Shown here: positions 42,812 through 56,393 of the stretch, piece by piece
Numbering within the stretch: position 1 is the stretch's first letter
How the letters are laid out: the number at the start of each line of letters is the position of its first letter
Origin: Parapristionchus giblindavisi
Lineage: Eukaryota; Nematoda; Chromadorea; Rhabditida; Diplogasteridae
Assembly: GCA_943737045.1 (NCBI GenBank)
Contig: CALSFV010000049.1
Span: 703,001-767,000, forward strand
DNA length: 64,000 nucleotides
Reading direction: 5' to 3'
Translations under genes and position numbers: made by a program
The notes under the pieces: model-generated
Told to the model about the DNA's origin: nothing
Databases searched by the model: none
Seen by the model: only the letters and a program-made list of their open reading frames with translations

Positions 42812-44761
42812 AAGTCCATGAGCTATCTAGTAATCGACCCTGGGGGTCAAGAAATACGTGCAATGAACTAGATAGTAATATTGTGCGTCGTTTGAAGACA
42901 TAATTTTTGCAATAGAACGGATGGGGTCAAGAAAATATTTTCGAGATAACTTTTTTTTGTTTTTCTCGTTTTTCGCCCTAAAGATGACTTAGCAGCGAAC
43001 GGCTCATCATCAACTTTTTGGAGTGCATTAGAAGACGAGTCGAATGACGAATTACACCTATCGGCTCGTTGTACGATGAAAATGAACCGAGTTATGATCA
43101 TTTTCAGGGTAGATCACTAAAAATCGATAATATCCAATTTTGGCCAAATAAAGTGGCTATGTCTTCTCATGACCCCCAACCACACCCACTGACCGACTTT
43201 CATCGAAATCGGAGAGAAAATGTTTTCCTAGTGGCATTGCCGGACGTTTTTTTCAACATTTTTACAGGAGACCCGTGATAAGTAATTGAAAAGGCTCCAG
43301 ACAACGTTTTTAATTTCTACTATTTATTCAAAAGTTACGAAAAAGTAGAGCACATTTTCCTCGTTTTACACACCACTTCGCCACTTTTTCGTTTCATTTA
43401 TTTTCATCTCATGACTTTAGGACACTGCATAAATATTTGTAATTATAAGGGTCTGTTTGTGATTTCGTGGAATTTCAGTTGATCATTCAAGAATCTGACG
43501 TATATCGAAAATGAAAAGAATGATGAGTTGCAAGTGGGAGCTTTATTTTTTTAATGTAATGATGCATGATTGGTATGCGTACCTTCTTTATTCTGTATAT
43601 TTATCGAAGAAATTCATTGATCAGAGTAGATTCTAATTGATTTTTCAAAATATGAAACAATGTCACAAAATCTCACGCGAAATCAGCATAGATAATAGGA
43701 TTAAGCTTTACCCTTTACCCTTTATATTTACCGGGGGGATGGGCTGAGGGAGAGAGAGTGGAGAAGGGAAAGATAGAGGAAGAGAGAAGGGGAAGCGAGC
43801 GAGAGAAGTAGTGAGAAAGGGAGAGGACGTTTCAGAAAAAAATGGTCAACAAAATACTGAACGCATATTTTAGGGATAAAATACTATACCACAACGAATT
43901 AACCGTAGTGTACTGATTTTTCATTTGAGATTTGTGAGAGGTGGTGTTGTGGTTAAAGCGGATCTAGGTCGAAGGAGAACCGATGAATAATATCCGATTG
44001 GATTATAAACATTTGGATATGTGAGACAAGCGCTAATGAATAGACAAAGTATGCAAATGGCTATAACCCAGTCGGTTATTATTCATCGATTCTCATCCGA
44101 ACTAGTGCCGGTAAAAGCGTATACCGTTGCAGCGCATACCATTACAGTTACACTTGAATAACTGCATAGGCTTGTTTAGTGTTGCTATCTCATTGTCTGC
44201 ACGGTTGCCCGTTCTTTTCTATACTAACTCGTTAATTCATGAGCTACAGTAGTTACTCTTTCCAAATAATCAATCAATACTCGACAGATATCTGACATCA
44301 TTCGTAGGTTAAAGGGCTACTTCCTCCCGATATATGAGGCCCGTTGCTTGAAAACCAGGGACTGGACATATAATATACTAGCCGTGAGCAATGTTCTGAA
44401 AGTTTCTCGAACTTTCTGAAACCTTCTTGATTTGTTTCTTTCTGGAAACTATTTTTTGGTACTGTAGTCAGGGTTATGGAAGAGGGTTCTGTAGAGAGAA
44501 AAGAGAGAAGAGAAAAGAGACAGAGATTAATGGGAGATAGAATGAGGGAGAAGACGGAGAGAGAAAAGAAAGAGATTTATTTTAAAGGCAAATCCTAAGC
44601 TAATTTTATTACGGGGAAATCGCTTTCATTTTTCAATTACAACATTTGCATAAATTACGGTGTAATCTCGCTAATTACATCTTTCGTCTTGCTCAAATCT
44701 TTCTCATGATGCCTAAATACAGATTCCTGCATGCAAATGTACGATACTGTCTTATGACAGT

Positions 44762-44838
44762 TACCTGGTTGATACTGCCAGCGGTGATATGCTCAGATAC
44801 AAGATTAAGCCATGCATGTCTAGGAAACAGCCTCGTTT
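44762..44838 (+). pseudogene. 18S rRNA 5' fragment, array unit 1
   Basis: TACCTGGTTGATACTGCCAG leads into TTAAGCCATGCATGTCTA. Similarity is cut at CCTCGTTT, where the inverted junction segment begins. Confidence 0.85.
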
Positions 44839-45023
44839 AGAAATGAACTATCTCTCTTTTAGTTAAAACTCCGACCTCTCCTTCTTCCCCCTGGGGTGCT
44901 CCCATCGTTTCTTTCTCCTATAACCAATCCCAATCCTACCTAATTCTACTCTCCCTCTTTAAACCGTGAACATCGATTGGTTGAGCGTGTCCGAATCCGC
45001 CATCGTACTGTTGGTTTGCCCCG
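44839..45023. repeat. 185-bp inverted junction segment, unit 1/2
   Basis: Exact reverse complement, apart from isolated changes, of 60,060-60,244, which follows CCTCGTTT in direct orientation there. It joins CCTCGTTT to AGAAATGAAC and ends TTTGCCCCG before the next unit. Confidence 0.9.
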
Positions 45024-46359
45024 AGAAAAAATATTCCAAGTCCAGAAATTGTTAGCTGTACTAGACTGGTCAATTTTTGACCAGACTGGTCAATTTTTGT
45101 CCAGTTAAATAACTACTTGGTTATTGAAACTCAGTTATAAAGATATCCGAGCCACGTGTAAAAGAGCCTTTAACTAACCATAAGTTGTTTAAAAGGGCTT
45201 AAATCTGAGCGCGGAGATAGTCGAAAATAGCGTGAAAAAGAGGTAGGGTTCATTAGTTGAATGGTCCTAGGATTACGGGGAAATCGCGCTATTTTCTATA
45301 TTGCAGCTTTATGCATAAATTAGGGAGAAATCGCGCTATTTTCTATCGCAGCATTATGCATAAATTACCGGGAAATCACGCTATTTTCTCAGTTGCAATA
45401 CAATAGAAAAATACGGGAATTCACGATATTTTGTCAATTGCAATTATGCTAATTAAGTTTTTTTCGATTAATATATAAAACAATATTCTATGTAGATATC
45501 AAATATTGATTGGTCTAATCATTCACAAAAGTGATTATATCAATTCCGAACATCTTTATATGAGGCCGCTTGCGTAAGAATCAACTAAAATCAGTGAATT
45601 CTGGCACTATCAATAAATCAAGTTTTGGGGATCGGGGGTTCTCAAGGGTGCAGATGACGATGGTCATATTCATTTTGCACCTAAAGAGACCGTTGAGGTC
45701 TGACGACGTCACACTGAAATCGAGTTTTTAGTCATTTCTCGTCACATGATGATGCTACATTTTACAGACTATATCTTACGAGGCAGAATCTGATGGCGAT
45801 CACGCCTGTCTAATTCATTTTTCATGAAAAAGAAAAAAATTCAGCCAATTTGCAGATATTTTGGAGAAAATGAACTTTAAGTGTAATCATTTTGCCGCTG
45901 GAATGGATGCAAGAGGCGAGAATGTGTGGTGGTGCGAGAGAGCAGAGGGGATAAATAAAGAGATAAATGACAGACAGATAAAGGAGAGGAGGGGGAGTTC
46001 ACGAACAAATACAATACCCGAAAAATAAATATAAAATCAAACTATTATTATCCCGCGTCTCTATACAACACATGAAATCTGTAAAAATCGAAATTGTAGC
46101 AGTTTTCCTTCAATAACTCGAAAACGGCTTGATATAACAATTTGGACAATTGTACACTTTTCAATCTCCTTTTCGAGAGAATCATTTCTATTTTTTTTTT
46201 GAAAAGGAAATTGGACAACGTTGAAGTGAGATATGTTCGAAAAACGGAAAGTGATCAAAATCGATTAAAGGTGGCCACCCGCGAATACTCATGCAAATCT
46301 CTTGTATCTTCTCACTTATGCAATTTTTCAATTGATATGCAAGAAGTGGCCACTCATCA

Positions 46360-46427
46360 ATCCCTTAGCGCAGTGGTATAACTTCTGACTAGATAGCGCA
46401 TTGTAACGGGTTCGAATCTTATTGCCG
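46360..46427 (+). pseudogene. tRNA-like sequence in array unit 2
   Basis: Same sequence as in unit 1. Confidence 0.45.
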
Positions 46428-48558
46428 AACTTTCTTATTTTCAAAAAGCGCGCCTTTGCCTGCGATTGCAAGCACGATTCATTCTTGATTCTAGCGATCA
46501 ATAAGCTGAATTTGCATAAAATAAATAGTGTACGGTGTGTAGAATATCTTTTGCTAACTTTCTGTCTTCACGGTTTGTTCACGAAAATGTTCGCGGGAGT
46601 CCACCTTGAAGTCCATGAGCTATCTAGTAATCGACCCTGGGGGTCAAGAAATACGTGCAATGAACTAGATAGTAATATTGTGCGTCGTTTGAAGACATAA
46701 TTTTTGCAATAGAACGGATGGGGTCAAGAAAATATTTTCGAGATAACTTTTTTTTGTTTTTCTCGTTTTTCGCCCTAAAGATGACTTAGCAGCGAACGGC
46801 TCATCATCAACTTTTTGGAGTGCATTAGAAGACGAGTCGAATGACGAATTACACCTATCGGCTCGTTGTACGATGAAAATGAACCGAGTTATGATCATTT
46901 TCAGGGTAGATCACTAAAAATCGATAATATCCAATTTTGGCCAAATAAAGTGGCTATGTCTTCTCATGACCCCCAACCACACCCACTGACCGACTTTCAT
47001 CGAAATCGGAGAGAAAATGTTTTCCTAGTGGCATTGCCGGACGTTTTTTTCAACATTTTTACAGGAGACCCGTGATAAGTAATTGAAAAGGCTCCAGACA
47101 ACGTTTTTAATTTCTACTATTTATTCAAAAGTTACGAAAAAGTAGAGCACATTTTCCTCGTTTTACACACCACTTCGCCACTTTTTCGTTTCATTTATTT
47201 TCATCTCATGACTTTAGGACACTGCATAAATATTTGTAATTATAAGGGTCTGTTTGTGATTTCGTGGAATTTCAGTTGATCATTCAAGAATCTGACGTAT
47301 ATCGAAAATGAAAAGAATGATGAGTTGCAAGTGGGAGCTTTATTTTTTTAATGTAATGATGCATGATTGGTATGCGTACCTTCTTTATTCTGTATATTTA
47401 TCGAAGAAATTCATTGATCAGAGTAGATTCTAATTGATTTTTCAAAATATGAAACAATGTCACAAAATCTCACGCGAAATCAGCATAGATAATAGGATTA
47501 AGCTTTACCCTTTACCCTTTATATTTACCGGGGGGATGGGCTGAGGGAGAGAGAGTGGAGAAGGGAAAGATAGAGGAAGAGAGAAGGGGAAGCGAGCGAG
47601 AGAAGTAGTGAGAAAGGGAGAGGACGTTTCAGAAAAAAATGGTCAACAAAATACTGAACGCATATTTTAGGGATAAAATACTATACCACAACGAATTAAC
47701 CGTAGTGTACTGATTTTTCATTTGAGATTTGTGAGAGGTGGTGTTGTGGTTAAAGCGGATCTAGGTCGAAGGAGAACCGATGAATAATATCCGATTGGAT
47801 TATAAACATTTGGATATGTGAGACAAGCGCTAATGAATAGACAAAGTATGCAAATGGCTATAACCCAGTCGGTTATTATTCATCGATTCTCATCCGAACT
47901 AGTGCCGGTAAAAGCGTATACCGTTGCAGCGCATACCATTACAGTTACACTTGAATAACTGCATAGGCTTGTTTAGTGTTGCTATCTCATTGTCTGCACG
48001 GTTGCCCGTTCTTTTCTATACTAACTCGTTAATTCATGAGCTACAGTAGTTACTCTTTCCAAATAATCAATCAATACTCGACAGATATCTGACATCATTC
48101 GTAGGTTAAAGGGCTACTTCCTCCCGATATATGAGGCCCGTTGCTTGAAAACCAGGGACTGGACATATAATATACTAGCCGTGAGCAATGTTCTGAAAGT
48201 TTCTCGAACTTTCTGAAACCTTCTTGATTTGTTTCTTTCTGGAAACTATTTTTTGGTACTGTAGTCAGGGTTATGGAAGAGGGTTCTGTAGAGAGAAAAG
48301 AGAGAAGAGAAAAGAGACAGAGATTAATGGGAGATAGAATGAGGGAGAAGACGGAGAGAGAAAAGAAAGAGATTTATTTTAAAGGCAAATCCTAAGCTAA
48401 TTTTATTACGGGGAAATCGCTTTCATTTTTCAATTACAACATTTGCATAAATTACGGTGTAATCTCGCTAATTACATCTTTCGTCTTGCTCAAATCTTTC
48501 TCATGATGCCTAAATACAGATTCCTGCATGCAAATGTACGATACTGTCTTATGACAGT

Positions 48559-48635
48559 TACCTGGTTGATACTGCCAGCGGTGATATGCTCAGATACAAG
48601 ATTAAGCCATGCATGTCTAGGAAACAGCCTCGTTT
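48559..48635 (+). pseudogene. 18S rRNA 5' fragment, array unit 2
   Basis: Identical to the unit 1 fragment. Confidence 0.85.
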
Positions 48636-48820
48636 AGAAATGAACTATCTCTCTTTTAGTTAAAACTCCGACCTCTCCTTCTTCCCCCTGGGGTGCTCCC
48701 ATCGTTTCTTTCTCCTATAACCAATCCCAATCCTACCTAATTCTACTCTCCCTCTTTAAACCGTGAACATCGATTGGTTGAGCGTGTCCGAATCCGCCAT
48801 CGTACTGTTGGTTTGCCCCG
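48636..48820. repeat. 185-bp inverted junction segment, unit 2/3
   Basis: Same structure as at 44,839-45,023. Confidence 0.9.
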
Positions 48821-50156
48821 AGAAAAAATATTCCAAGTCCAGAAATTGTTAGCTGTACTAGACTGGTCAATTTTTGACCAGACTGGTCAATTTTTGTCCA
48901 GTTAAATAACTACTTGGTTATTGAAACTCAGTTATAAAGATATCCGAGCCACGTGTAAAAGAGCCTTTAACTAACCATAAGTTGTTTAAAAGGGCTTAAA
49001 TCTGAGCGCGGAGATAGTCGAAAATAGCGTGAAAAAGAGGTAGGGTTCATTAGTTGAATGGTCCTAGGATTACGGGGAAATCGCGCTATTTTCTATATTG
49101 CAGCTTTATGCATAAATTAGGGAGAAATCGCGCTATTTTCTATCGCAGCATTATGCATAAATTACCGGGAAATCACGCTATTTTCTCAGTTGCAATACAA
49201 TAGAAAAATACGGGAATTCACGATATTTTGTCAATTGCAATTATGCTAATTAAGTTTTTTTCGATTAATATATAAAACAATATTCTATGTAGATATCAAA
49301 TATTGATTGGTCTAATCATTCACAAAAGTGATTATATCAATTCCGAACATCTTTATATGAGGCCGCTTGCGTAAGAATCAACTAAAATCAGTGAATTCTG
49401 GCACTATCAATAAATCAAGTTTTGGGGATCGGGGGTTCTCAAGGGTGCAGATGACGATGGTCATATTCATTTTGCACCTAAAGAGACCGTTGAGGTCTGA
49501 CGACGTCACACTGAAATCGAGTTTTTAGTCATTTCTCGTCACATGATGATGCTACATTTTACAGACTATATCTTACGAGGCAGAATCTGATGGCGATCAC
49601 GCCTGTCTAATTCATTTTTCATGAAAAAGAAAAAAATTCAGCCAATTTGCAGATATTTTGGAGAAAATGAACTTTAAGTGTAATCATTTTGCCGCTGGAA
49701 TGGATGCAAGAGGCGAGAATGTGTGGTGGTGCGAGAGAGCAGAGGGGATAAATAAAGAGATAAATGACAGACAGATAAAGGAGAGGAGGGGGAGTTCACG
49801 AACAAATACAATACCCGAAAAATAAATATAAAATCAAACTATTATTATCCCGCGTCTCTATACAACACATGAAATCTGTAAAAATCGAAATTGTAGCAGT
49901 TTTCCTTCAATAACTCGAAAACGGCTTGATATAACAATTTGGACAATTGTACACTTTTCAATCTCCTTTTCGAGAGAATCATTTCTATTTTTTTTTTGAA
50001 AAGGAAATTGGACAACGTTGAAGTGAGATATGTTCGAAAAACGGAAAGTGATCAAAATCGATTAAAGGTGGCCACCCGCGAATACTCATGCAAATCTCTT
50101 GTATCTTCTCACTTATGCAATTTTTCAATTGATATGCAAGAAGTGGCCACTCATCA

Positions 50157-50224
50157 ATCCCTTAGCGCAGTGGTATAACTTCTGACTAGATAGCGCATTG
50201 TAACGGGTTCGAATCTTATTGCCG
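50157..50224 (+). pseudogene. tRNA-like sequence in array unit 3
   Basis: Same sequence as in unit 1. Confidence 0.45.
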
Positions 50225-52355
50225 AACTTTCTTATTTTCAAAAAGCGCGCCTTTGCCTGCGATTGCAAGCACGATTCATTCTTGATTCTAGCGATCAATA
50301 AGCTGAATTTGCATAAAATAAATAGTGTACGGTGTGTAGAATATCTTTTGCTAACTTTCTGTCTTCACGGTTTGTTCACGAAAATGTTCGCGGGAGTCCA
50401 CCTTGAAGTCCATGAGCTATCTAGTAATCGACCCTGGGGGTCAAGAAATACGTGCAATGAACTAGATAGTAATATTGTGCGTCGTTTGAAGACATAATTT
50501 TTGCAATAGAACGGATGGGGTCAAGAAAATATTTTCGAGATAACTTTTTTTTGTTTTTCTCGTTTTTCGCCCTAAAGATGACTTAGCAGCGAACGGCTCA
50601 TCATCAACTTTTTGGAGTGCATTAGAAGACGAGTCGAATGACGAATTACACCTATCGGCTCGTTGTACGATGAAAATGAACCGAGTTATGATCATTTTCA
50701 GGGTAGATCACTAAAAATCGATAATATCCAATTTTGGCCAAATAAAGTGGCTATGTCTTCTCATGACCCCCAACCACACCCACTGACCGACTTTCATCGA
50801 AATCGGAGAGAAAATGTTTTCCTAGTGGCATTGCCGGACGTTTTTTTCAACATTTTTACAGGAGACCCGTGATAAGTAATTGAAAAGGCTCCAGACAACG
50901 TTTTTAATTTCTACTATTTATTCAAAAGTTACGAAAAAGTAGAGCACATTTTCCTCGTTTTACACACCACTTCGCCACTTTTTCGTTTCATTTATTTTCA
51001 TCTCATGACTTTAGGACACTGCATAAATATTTGTAATTATAAGGGTCTGTTTGTGATTTCGTGGAATTTCAGTTGATCATTCAAGAATCTGACGTATATC
51101 GAAAATGAAAAGAATGATGAGTTGCAAGTGGGAGCTTTATTTTTTTAATGTAATGATGCATGATTGGTATGCGTACCTTCTTTATTCTGTATATTTATCG
51201 AAGAAATTCATTGATCAGAGTAGATTCTAATTGATTTTTCAAAATATGAAACAATGTCACAAAATCTCACGCGAAATCAGCATAGATAATAGGATTAAGC
51301 TTTACCCTTTACCCTTTATATTTACCGGGGGGATGGGCTGAGGGAGAGAGAGTGGAGAAGGGAAAGATAGAGGAAGAGAGAAGGGGAAGCGAGCGAGAGA
51401 AGTAGTGAGAAAGGGAGAGGACGTTTCAGAAAAAAATGGTCAACAAAATACTGAACGCATATTTTAGGGATAAAATACTATACCACAACGAATTAACCGT
51501 AGTGTACTGATTTTTCATTTGAGATTTGTGAGAGGTGGTGTTGTGGTTAAAGCGGATCTAGGTCGAAGGAGAACCGATGAATAATATCCGATTGGATTAT
51601 AAACATTTGGATATGTGAGACAAGCGCTAATGAATAGACAAAGTATGCAAATGGCTATAACCCAGTCGGTTATTATTCATCGATTCTCATCCGAACTAGT
51701 GCCGGTAAAAGCGTATACCGTTGCAGCGCATACCATTACAGTTACACTTGAATAACTGCATAGGCTTGTTTAGTGTTGCTATCTCATTGTCTGCACGGTT
51801 GCCCGTTCTTTTCTATACTAACTCGTTAATTCATGAGCTACAGTAGTTACTCTTTCCAAATAATCAATCAATACTCGACAGATATCTGACATCATTCGTA
51901 GGTTAAAGGGCTACTTCCTCCCGATATATGAGGCCCGTTGCTTGAAAACCAGGGACTGGACATATAATATACTAGCCGTGAGCAATGTTCTGAAAGTTTC
52001 TCGAACTTTCTGAAACCTTCTTGATTTGTTTCTTTCTGGAAACTATTTTTTGGTACTGTAGTCAGGGTTATGGAAGAGGGTTCTGTAGAGAGAAAAGAGA
52101 GAAGAGAAAAGAGACAGAGATTAATGGGAGATAGAATGAGGGAGAAGACGGAGAGAGAAAAGAAAGAGATTTATTTTAAAGGCAAATCCTAAGCTAATTT
52201 TATTACGGGGAAATCGCTTTCATTTTTCAATTACAACATTTGCATAAATTACGGTGTAATCTCGCTAATTACATCTTTCGTCTTGCTCAAATCTTTCTCA
52301 TGATGCCTAAATACAGATTCCTGCATGCAAATGTACGATACTGTCTTATGACAGT

Positions 52356-52432
52356 TACCTGGTTGATACTGCCAGCGGTGATATGCTCAGATACAAGATT
52401 AAGCCATGCATGTCTAGGAAACAGCCTCGTTT
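52356..52432 (+). pseudogene. 18S rRNA 5' fragment, array unit 3
   Basis: Identical to the unit 1 fragment. Confidence 0.85.
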
Positions 52433-52617
52433 AGAAATGAACTATCTCTCTTTTAGTTAAAACTCCGACCTCTCCTTCTTCCCCCTGGGGTGCTCCCATC
52501 GTTTCTTTCTCCTATAACCAATCCCAATCCTACCTAATTCTACTCTCCCTCTTTAAACCGTGAACATCGATTGGTTGAGCGTGTCCGAATCCGCCATCGT
52601 ACTGTTGGTTTGCCCCG
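52433..52617. repeat. 185-bp inverted junction segment, unit 3/4
   Basis: Same structure as at 44,839-45,023. Confidence 0.9.
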
Positions 52618-53953
52618 AGAAAAAATATTCCAAGTCCAGAAATTGTTAGCTGTACTAGACTGGTCAATTTTTGACCAGACTGGTCAATTTTTGTCCAGTT
52701 AAATAACTACTTGGTTATTGAAACTCAGTTATAAAGATATCCGAGCCACGTGTAAAAGAGCCTTTAACTAACCATAAGTTGTTTAAAAGGGCTTAAATCT
52801 GAGCGCGGAGATAGTCGAAAATAGCGTGAAAAAGAGGTAGGGTTCATTAGTTGAATGGTCCTAGGATTACGGGGAAATCGCGCTATTTTCTATATTGCAG
52901 CTTTATGCATAAATTAGGGAGAAATCGCGCTATTTTCTATCGCAGCATTATGCATAAATTACCGGGAAATCACGCTATTTTCTCAGTTGCAATACAATAG
53001 AAAAATACGGGAATTCACGATATTTTGTCAATTGCAATTATGCTAATTAAGTTTTTTTCGATTAATATATAAAACAATATTCTATGTAGATATCAAATAT
53101 TGATTGGTCTAATCATTCACAAAAGTGATTATATCAATTCCGAACATCTTTATATGAGGCCGCTTGCGTAAGAATCAACTAAAATCAGTGAATTCTGGCA
53201 CTATCAATAAATCAAGTTTTGGGGATCGGGGGTTCTCAAGGGTGCAGATGACGATGGTCATATTCATTTTGCACCTAAAGAGACCGTTGAGGTCTGACGA
53301 CGTCACACTGAAATCGAGTTTTTAGTCATTTCTCGTCACATGATGATGCTACATTTTACAGACTATATCTTACGAGGCAGAATCTGATGGCGATCACGCC
53401 TGTCTAATTCATTTTTCATGAAAAAGAAAAAAATTCAGCCAATTTGCAGATATTTTGGAGAAAATGAACTTTAAGTGTAATCATTTTGCCGCTGGAATGG
53501 ATGCAAGAGGCGAGAATGTGTGGTGGTGCGAGAGAGCAGAGGGGATAAATAAAGAGATAAATGACAGACAGATAAAGGAGAGGAGGGGGAGTTCACGAAC
53601 AAATACAATACCCGAAAAATAAATATAAAATCAAACTATTATTATCCCGCGTCTCTATACAACACATGAAATCTGTAAAAATCGAAATTGTAGCAGTTTT
53701 CCTTCAATAACTCGAAAACGGCTTGATATAACAATTTGGACAATTGTACACTTTTCAATCTCCTTTTCGAGAGAATCATTTCTATTTTTTTTTTGAAAAG
53801 GAAATTGGACAACGTTGAAGTGAGATATGTTCGAAAAACGGAAAGTGATCAAAATCGATTAAAGGTGGCCACCCGCGAATACTCATGCAAATCTCTTGTA
53901 TCTTCTCACTTATGCAATTTTTCAATTGATATGCAAGAAGTGGCCACTCATCA

Positions 53954-54021
53954 ATCCCTTAGCGCAGTGGTATAACTTCTGACTAGATAGCGCATTGTAA
54001 CGGGTTCGAATCTTATTGCCG
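53954..54021 (+). pseudogene. tRNA-like sequence in array unit 4
   Basis: Same sequence as in unit 1. Confidence 0.45.
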
Positions 54022-56152
54022 AACTTTCTTATTTTCAAAAAGCGCGCCTTTGCCTGCGATTGCAAGCACGATTCATTCTTGATTCTAGCGATCAATAAGC
54101 TGAATTTGCATAAAATAAATAGTGTACGGTGTGTAGAATATCTTTTGCTAACTTTCTGTCTTCACGGTTTGTTCACGAAAATGTTCGCGGGAGTCCACCT
54201 TGAAGTCCATGAGCTATCTAGTAATCGACCCTGGGGGTCAAGAAATACGTGCAATGAACTAGATAGTAATATTGTGCGTCGTTTGAAGACATAATTTTTG
54301 CAATAGAACGGATGGGGTCAAGAAAATATTTTCGAGATAACTTTTTTTTGTTTTTCTCGTTTTTCGCCCTAAAGATGACTTAGCAGCGAACGGCTCATCA
54401 TCAACTTTTTGGAGTGCATTAGAAGACGAGTCGAATGACGAATTACACCTATCGGCTCGTTGTACGATGAAAATGAACCGAGTTATGATCATTTTCAGGG
54501 TAGATCACTAAAAATCGATAATATCCAATTTTGGCCAAATAAAGTGGCTATGTCTTCTCATGACCCCCAACCACACCCACTGACCGACTTTCATCGAAAT
54601 CGGAGAGAAAATGTTTTCCTAGTGGCATTGCCGGACGTTTTTTTCAACATTTTTACAGGAGACCCGTGATAAGTAATTGAAAAGGCTCCAGACAACGTTT
54701 TTAATTTCTACTATTTATTCAAAAGTTACGAAAAAGTAGAGCACATTTTCCTCGTTTTACACACCACTTCGCCACTTTTTCGTTTCATTTATTTTCATCT
54801 CATGACTTTAGGACACTGCATAAATATTTGTAATTATAAGGGTCTGTTTGTGATTTCGTGGAATTTCAGTTGATCATTCAAGAATCTGACGTATATCGAA
54901 AATGAAAAGAATGATGAGTTGCAAGTGGGAGCTTTATTTTTTTAATGTAATGATGCATGATTGGTATGCGTACCTTCTTTATTCTGTATATTTATCGAAG
55001 AAATTCATTGATCAGAGTAGATTCTAATTGATTTTTCAAAATATGAAACAATGTCACAAAATCTCACGCGAAATCAGCATAGATAATAGGATTAAGCTTT
55101 ACCCTTTACCCTTTATATTTACCGGGGGGATGGGCTGAGGGAGAGAGAGTGGAGAAGGGAAAGATAGAGGAAGAGAGAAGGGGAAGCGAGCGAGAGAAGT
55201 AGTGAGAAAGGGAGAGGACGTTTCAGAAAAAAATGGTCAACAAAATACTGAACGCATATTTTAGGGATAAAATACTATACCACAACGAATTAACCGTAGT
55301 GTACTGATTTTTCATTTGAGATTTGTGAGAGGTGGTGTTGTGGTTAAAGCGGATCTAGGTCGAAGGAGAACCGATGAATAATATCCGATTGGATTATAAA
55401 CATTTGGATATGTGAGACAAGCGCTAATGAATAGACAAAGTATGCAAATGGCTATAACCCAGTCGGTTATTATTCATCGATTCTCATCCGAACTAGTGCC
55501 GGTAAAAGCGTATACCGTTGCAGCGCATACCATTACAGTTACACTTGAATAACTGCATAGGCTTGTTTAGTGTTGCTATCTCATTGTCTGCACGGTTGCC
55601 CGTTCTTTTCTATACTAACTCGTTAATTCATGAGCTACAGTAGTTACTCTTTCCAAATAATCAATCAATACTCGACAGATATCTGACATCATTCGTAGGT
55701 TAAAGGGCTACTTCCTCCCGATATATGAGGCCCGTTGCTTGAAAACCAGGGACTGGACATATAATATACTAGCCGTGAGCAATGTTCTGAAAGTTTCTCG
55801 AACTTTCTGAAACCTTCTTGATTTGTTTCTTTCTGGAAACTATTTTTTGGTACTGTAGTCAGGGTTATGGAAGAGGGTTCTGTAGAGAGAAAAGAGAGAA
55901 GAGAAAAGAGACAGAGATTAATGGGAGATAGAATGAGGGAGAAGACGGAGAGAGAAAAGAAAGAGATTTATTTTAAAGGCAAATCCTAAGCTAATTTTAT
56001 TACGGGGAAATCGCTTTCATTTTTCAATTACAACATTTGCATAAATTACGGTGTAATCTCGCTAATTACATCTTTCGTCTTGCTCAAATCTTTCTCACGA
56101 TGCCTAAATACAGATTCCTGCATGCAAATGTACGATACTGTCTTATGACAGT

Positions 56153-56229
56153 TACCTGGTTGATACTGCCAGCGGTGATATGCTCAGATACAAGATTAAG
56201 CCATGCATGTCTAGGAAACAGCCTCGTTT
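56153..56229 (+). pseudogene. 18S rRNA 5' fragment, array unit 4
   Basis: Identical to the unit 1 fragment. Confidence 0.85.
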
Positions 56230-56393
56230 AGAAATGAACTATCTCTCTTTTAGTTAAAACTCCGACCTCTCCTTCTTCCCCCTGGGGTGCTCCCATCGTT
56301 TCTTTCTCCTATAACCAATCCCAATCCTACCTAATTCTACTCTCCCTCTTTAAACCGTGAACATCGATTGGTTGAGCGTGTCCGAATCCGCCA
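56230..56393. repeat. Inverted junction segment, truncated, unit 4/5
   Basis: As the other junction segments, but lacking the last 22 bp (ATCGTACTG...CCCCG); GAATCCGCC joins directly to AAGAAAAAATATTC. Confidence 0.88.

Larger units (their letters stand above)
41227..56393. repeat. Tandem array of four 3.8-kb units
   Basis: Units begin AGAAAAAATATTCCAAGTCC at 41,227, 45,024, 48,821 and 52,618, a constant 3,797-bp step; the fourth is 21 bp shorter. I noticed only isolated differences between units (for example near 41,817 and 56,097), so they are close to identical. In order, each holds the 55-bp subrepeats, a 342-bp element with a tRNA-like sequence, GA-rich tracts, a truncated 18S 5' end, and a 185-bp inverted junction segment. 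Small open frames (60-96 residues) repeat with the DNA and show no family resemblance. Recent amplification is implied; assembly duplication should be excluded. Confidence 0.92.

Noticed and set aside
42625..42903. A 92-residue open frame, and several 65-79-residue frames, repeated identically in all array units
   Set aside because: Repetition reflects DNA identity of the units. The frames overlap on both strands, have no start context or family resemblance, and are interrupted in the single-copy relative.
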